NCBI GenBank assembly: GCA_017479935.1
Contig: JAFVBO010000020.1
Location: forward strand, 1-64,000
DNA: 64,000 nucleotides
Source of the DNA: Lachnospiraceae bacterium
Lineage (GTDB): Bacteria > Bacillota > Clostridia > Lachnospirales > Lachnospiraceae
Direction: 5' to 3'
In this document: positions 60,432 through 64,000 of the stretch, in pieces
Layout: every line of letters starts with the position of its first letter
Numbering within the stretch: position 1 is the first letter of the stretch
Translations under genes and position numbers: made by a program
Notes under the pieces: model-generated
What the model saw: only the letters and a program-made list of their open reading frames with translations
What the model was told of the DNA's origin: nothing
Databases searched by the model: none

Positions 60432-62271
60432 TCGTATTGATATACTTCTTAAGGCTTTGGTGGCGGCTTTATGTGTCGCTCAAGTGTTGATCGCCCAGAC
60501 TATTTCAACAAACCAGGTCACGAATACATTTCATGAGATCAGCCGAAATCCTTTATTATATTTAGCAGGCACAGTGATGTTGTTCCTACTGTTCTATGCG
60601 GTTGCCCTGTTTTCAAGAAGGACACTTCTGGTATCCGGCATTATAGCAGCCTTTTTCAATTTCATTGCTTTTGTAAATTACTATGAACTTCAGCTTCATG
60701 GGACGGTGCTCACGGTACAGGATGTGAAAAACATTCCTACAGCTGCCAGAGCATTGGGTGGATATACGATTCAGATCACCTCAGAGACGGGAGCAATTTT
60801 CTTTTCTTTCTCGATCCTACTCTTTGTTCTTGCTGTGTTTTACTCCAAAGGGGTTTCTTTCAAGTCGAGTAGGAAGGCAGGAGCGTTCACGCTTCTTCTC
60901 CTTTGCTTCTTTACATATTGCCTGGTATTCTCTCCTTTCTCCCCGCTGAGATTCCTGGATGGCTGGAGCTGGGAAATCCGATACTATGTAGACAGCGTGC
61001 CAGTTGGAGTGACTGAGAATATCCGGAGAGCCCTTCTTGGAATTGAGAAGCCGGAAGGGTATGATGTGACGGAGATCACTGACATCACCGGTCTGCCCGG
61101 CTCAGATAACCGGCCGGATATCATATTCGTATTGAATGAGACCTGGTACGACATGGATCATCTGATCGACTTTAACACAGACGTTTCCTACATGGAGAAT
61201 TATGATGCCCTGGATGCCATCAAGGGCTATGCGACCGTTCCTATGATCGGCGGAGGAACCAATGCCAGCGAGTATGAACTTCTGACAGGCAACAGTATGA
61301 TGCTGGTCAATACAACTACGCCCTTTAATGACCTGAACCTGAATGACAGTAAAAGCATTGCAGAGTACCTGAAAAAAATGGGGTATGCCACCATGGCCGC
61401 CCATACTGAACCCGCCGGTAATTACCATAGAGGGGATGCATGGAAAGCACTGGGATTTGACGTGACCTACTTCCAGCCAGATATGAGGGGACTTGAGTAT
61501 TATGAAGCCCGCTACTCCGCAAGCGATTCATCGCTCTTCAGGAATTTCACTAGATTTTATGAAGCCATGCCGGAAGATCAGCCCCGGTTTGCTTATCTTC
61601 TGACCATCCAGAACCATGGAGGATGGGATCGTAATAGCCCCGATAAGGACACGGTGCATATCCAGGACAGCCAAGGGTTCTCGGAATATGAGCAGCAGAT
61701 CAACGAATACCTGACCTGCATCCAACAGACGGACGATTTTATCGGCGAGATGGTGGAGTATTTTTCTAATACCGGCCGGGATGTAATCGTCTGCATGGTA
61801 GGGGATCATGGCCCGTCTTTCCTGCGGGAGTGGGATCTTGGAGAAGAATATAATCTTAGCAAACGGCAGGTTCCTTACTTCATATGGAGCAATAAGGGGA
61901 CTGAGGAAGCTGGAAGTAGGGATACAGACGGGGCTGAGGATGAGGATGCAGACGGAACTGTGGATGTAGACGGGAACGTAGCCACAGTCGCAGAAAAGGA
62001 TGCACACAGAAATGTGGACATATGTGCACTGGCTCCGATGGCGCTGAAGGCAGCGGATATGCCGTTGTCAGCCTATTATACACAGATCCTTCGCCTGTCC
62101 GAAAATGTCCAGGTGCTGACTGGAGGGTCTGACGAGTATATCGATAAGAATGGTGACGGGAAGGATATCTATAGCGGCATCGAAGAAGCAGAACTTGTTC
62201 GGAAGTACTATTATATGGAATATAACAGCCTGCTTAAGAAGGGCAGAATCGATGCGCTGTTTGATCCGTGA
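60403..62271 (+). CDS. LtaS-like phosphotransferase / sulfatase-fold membrane protein
   Basis: The 622-residue protein has about five N-terminal membrane segments (to about 205) and an extracellular sulfatase-fold domain from about 245. The pattern NETWYDM...GGGTNASEYELLTGN gives T286 as the likely nucleophile, and CMVGDHGPSF holds metal ligands. This is the layout of lipoteichoic acid synthases and phosphoglycerol transferases. An acidic insert (about 507-535, DTDGAEDEDADGTVDVDG) is unusual. ATG 60403 lies inside the GT2 gene. A role in adding phosphoglycerol or a similar group to a surface polymer is inferred. Confidence 0.87.
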   Translation: MAERVERKCDRIDILLKALVAALCVAQVLIAQTISTNQVTNTFHEISRNPLLYLAGTVMLFLLFYAVALFSRRTLLVSGIIAAFFNFIAFVNYYELQLHGTVLTVQDVKNIPTAARALGGYTIQITSETGAIFFSFSILLFVLAVFYSKGVSFKSSRKAGAFTLLLLCFFTYCLVFSPFSPLRFLDGWSWEIRYYVDSVPVGVTENIRRALLGIEKPEGYDVTEITDITGLPGSDNRPDIIFVLNETWYDMDHLIDFNTDVSYMENYDALDAIKGYATVPMIGGGTNASEYELLTGNSMMLVNTTTPFNDLNLNDSKSIAEYLKKMGYATMAAHTEPAGNYHRGDAWKALGFDVTYFQPDMRGLEYYEARYSASDSSLFRNFTRFYEAMPEDQPRFAYLLTIQNHGGWDRNSPDKDTVHIQDSQGFSEYEQQINEYLTCIQQTDDFIGEMVEYFSNTGRDVIVCMVGDHGPSFLREWDLGEEYNLSKRQVPYFIWSNKGTEEAGSRDTDGAEDEDADGTVDVDGNVATVAEKDAHRNVDICALAPMALKAADMPLSAYYTQILRLSENVQVLTGGSDEYIDKNGDGKDIYSGIEEAELVRKYYYMEYNSLLKKGRIDALFDP

Positions 62272-62307
62272 CGGAGTGTTTGTTCCTTGACGAAGGAGGA
62301 GCGAGAG

Positions 62308-63390
62308 GTGGCTGGAAAACGAAATAACGGAATTGAGCTCCTGCGGATCGTTGCCATGATCATGATTGTAAGCCACCACATCCTTTACCACGGTGGCATA
62401 CTGGAGAATGTTATTCCATTTACAGGAACCTATAAAGCTGCCTGGCTGCTTGACATAGCCACAGCCTGTGCGGTTGACATTTACGGATTGATTTCAGGCT
62501 ATGTCGGATACGAGACGAAGCATGGCATAAAGAGAATCCTGAGATTGTACCTCCAGGTTATCTTCTACACCCTCACAGCGACAGTACTATTCTGGATCAT
62601 AAGGCCGGAACTTGTTGACTGGATTGTGATAAGGAATGCGGTTTTCCCTTTTGCGTACCGCACGTATTGGTACTACACGGCGTACTTCTGTCTGAGCTTT
62701 ATCATGCCATTCCTGGATGAGTTAACGGCGGCACTTGACCGGAGAAAAAACCGGCAGTTGCTGCTGGCTCTGTTTGTTGTGACCTCTGTACTCACCACAG
62801 TCTTCGGCCGGGATTTCGCCTATACGGACAGGGGCTATACCTTCCTGTGGCTTGCCATTCTTTATCTCGCCGGAGCCTACATCAAAAAATACGATGGGGA
62901 GAAAAAAGGCGAGAGACGTCATCTGGCAGGCTACCTGCTGTGCACAGTTTTCACCTGGCTTACCAAAATGGGTGTAGAGCAGGTGATATATTCAGTCGAA
63001 CACACCTATCGGAAGTTTTCTCTTCTCATGGAGTACATATCGCCGTTTATTGTGATCTCTGCTGTATGCCTGGTCGTGGCGTTCAAGGAAATGAAGTGTG
63101 GAGATAGATTGAGGAAGATGGCAAGCTTTTGGGCTCCGACTTCATTCGATGTGTACCTTCTCCACGATGAACCACTCGTCCGTGACACCTTTATTATCGG
63201 AGCGTTTGCAGTGTGGCTGGCATGGAATCCGGCTTTGATGGTACTAGCCGTGATCGGAACAGCTGTGGGTATCTTTCTCATTGGGTCTCTCGCCGGTCGG
63301 CTCCGGATACTGATATTCAGGCTGCTGCGAGTGGAGCGGTTCTGTGAGTGGGTGGAGGAGAGAACTGCGGTATTATTTCAAAGGATGTGA
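62308..63390 (+). CDS. Acyltransferase family 3 membrane protein
   Basis: This 360-residue protein has about ten membrane segments and the acyltransferase-3 start NNGIELLRIVAMIMIVSHH, with the conserved Arg and His. Such proteins O-acetylate surface sugars. The start is best placed at GTG 62308, 8 bases after AAGGAGG; a TTG at 62287 would lie before that site. Its place after the GT2 and LtaS-like genes fits decoration of an envelope glycan. Confidence 0.87.
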   Translation: MAGKRNNGIELLRIVAMIMIVSHHILYHGGILENVIPFTGTYKAAWLLDIATACAVDIYGLISGYVGYETKHGIKRILRLYLQVIFYTLTATVLFWIIRPELVDWIVIRNAVFPFAYRTYWYYTAYFCLSFIMPFLDELTAALDRRKNRQLLLALFVVTSVLTTVFGRDFAYTDRGYTFLWLAILYLAGAYIKKYDGEKKGERRHLAGYLLCTVFTWLTKMGVEQVIYSVEHTYRKFSLLMEYISPFIVISAVCLVVAFKEMKCGDRLRKMASFWAPTSFDVYLLHDEPLVRDTFIIGAFAVWLAWNPALMVLAVIGTAVGIFLIGSLAGRLRILIFRLLRVERFCEWVEERTAVLFQRM

Positions 63391-63396
63391 CTATCT

Positions 63397-64000
63397 ATGC
63401 AAACATCGATCAAAGAAATCCTGACAAGAATTGTTAAGACAGACTGGGATGATGAAACAGAAATAGAGACTGAAAATTATTCTGTCCGCCTTTTCAGTCC
63501 GACAACGATATCCAGCGCTTTCCAATGCTTTGAAGTTCATATAGACAAGGCTTCGGTCGACACAGATGAGTATGATGTTCCTGAAGTTTTTGTGGTTAAG
63601 ATTGGTCAGGAGAAGGCTGATCGTGAGGGAGAGATACTGGAGGTATTATACGAGAAGGGTTTTTCTGTCCCAAAAGTCTACGGAAGAATTGAACTGAGAA
63701 ATCCTCGCGTGAGCATCAACATTATTCTTGAGGAATTCATTCAGGGTCATACGCTATTTGAGGATGGAAGCAGAGAAAACTGGTTGCATTTTGCGGGTTC
63801 TCTTGCAGACTTCCACAAGGGGCTGTGGAATATGGATACCGGAGTTGTAAGCCCGAGAATTGGGAATCGTGTGAATGCAGCTTCATGGTTCGCTAATCGG
63901 TATCGTCAGTATATTCCGACCTGTAAAACTGCTTTAGCGATAGTTGATCGTTGCACAAGGACTTTCCTGCATGGAGACTTGGTTCCCACAAATGTCATGA
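63397..64000 (+). CDS. APH-type phosphotransferase (truncated by window end)
   Basis: An open frame of 201 codons runs from ATG 63397 off the window edge. It shows FVVKIGQEKADREGEIL (nucleotide-binding Lys), VPKVYG, ILEEFIQGHTL and HGDLVPTNVM, the catalytic loop of aminoglycoside phosphotransferase-like small-molecule kinases. In an envelope cluster it may be a choline, sugar or nucleoside kinase rather than a resistance gene. It starts 6 bases after the acyltransferase stop. Confidence 0.83.
   Translation, partial: MQTSIKEILTRIVKTDWDDETEIETENYSVRLFSPTTISSAFQCFEVHIDKASVDTDEYDVPEVFVVKIGQEKADREGEILEVLYEKGFSVPKVYGRIELRNPRVSINIILEEFIQGHTLFEDGSRENWLHFAGSLADFHKGLWNMDTGVVSPRIGNRVNAASWFANRYRQYIPTCKTALAIVDRCTRTFLHGDLVPTNVM

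Noticed and set aside
63397-64000. Aminoglycoside resistance gene
   Set aside because: The fold is APH type, but the context is envelope biosynthesis and the sequence is truncated; resistance cannot be claimed.

Overview
The window reads as a chromosomal segment of a low-GC-phylum (Firmicutes) anaerobe, most likely a Lachnospiraceae-type Clostridium. The basis is a tryptophan T-box, a SufCBDSU Fe-S system without SufE or SufA, McsA-McsB-ClpC, RpsA downstream of IspH, NrdR, and purine-rich ribosome binding sites (GGAGG type). No species name can be fixed from sequence alone. Almost every gene is on the plus strand. GC is fairly high up to about 53 kb and visibly lower, with different codon use, in the last 10 kb.

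Layout. 1-591: 3' end of an unidentified structured RNA, then a promoter and a Trp T-box leader. 592-7371: complete trpEGDCFBA operon. 7619-9091: CstA-type carbon-starvation transporter. 9223-13009: PH-like membrane protein, MoxR-type AAA+ ATPase and VWA protein. 13300-17018: small unknown protein, YfbR-like nucleotidase, membrane-tethered clostripain-family protease. 17347-23052: DUF134 regulator plus sufCBDSU. 23215-25937: 2-hydroxyacid dehydrogenase, DUF1294 protein, glyA. 25979-31306: a dockerin-bearing glucosaminidase next to a membrane-anchored cohesin protein. 31486-35984: GntR regulator, mcsA, mcsB, clpC, with the GntR gene in the usual ctsR position. 36157-41153: radA, DUF2079 protein, nrdR, YqeG-like phosphatase, efp. 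41236-47806: argS, BaiN/HI0933 flavoprotein, cmk, ispH, rpsA. 48158-52267: YprB-like exonuclease, azlCD, ruvAB. 52601-55539: signal peptidase I and an LPXTG pilin. 55733-64000: an envelope/glycan cluster (alpha-toroid-like protein, polytopic protein, GT2 glycosyltransferase, LtaS-like phosphotransferase, acyltransferase, truncated APH-type kinase).

The most unusual content is of three kinds. First, two intergenic elements (13016-13194 and 47908-48071) fold on paper into the same cloverleaf: a 9-bp closing stem and three arms with almost no unpaired junction bases, one arm built on GTCCCAGGC/GCCTGGGAC. Second, a cohesin-dockerin pair is linked to a peptidoglycan-hydrolase-like enzyme rather than to cellulases, with the cohesin on a single-pass membrane protein that has a long repetitive intracellular tail. 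Third, short tandem repeats are abundant both between genes (periods 31, 40, 64 and about 65 bp) and inside genes (39-bp and 18-bp in-frame units). McsB also carries Tyr where the family has its active-site Cys.

All assignments come from reading motifs, spacing and base pairing by eye; no database search, alignment or folding program was run.
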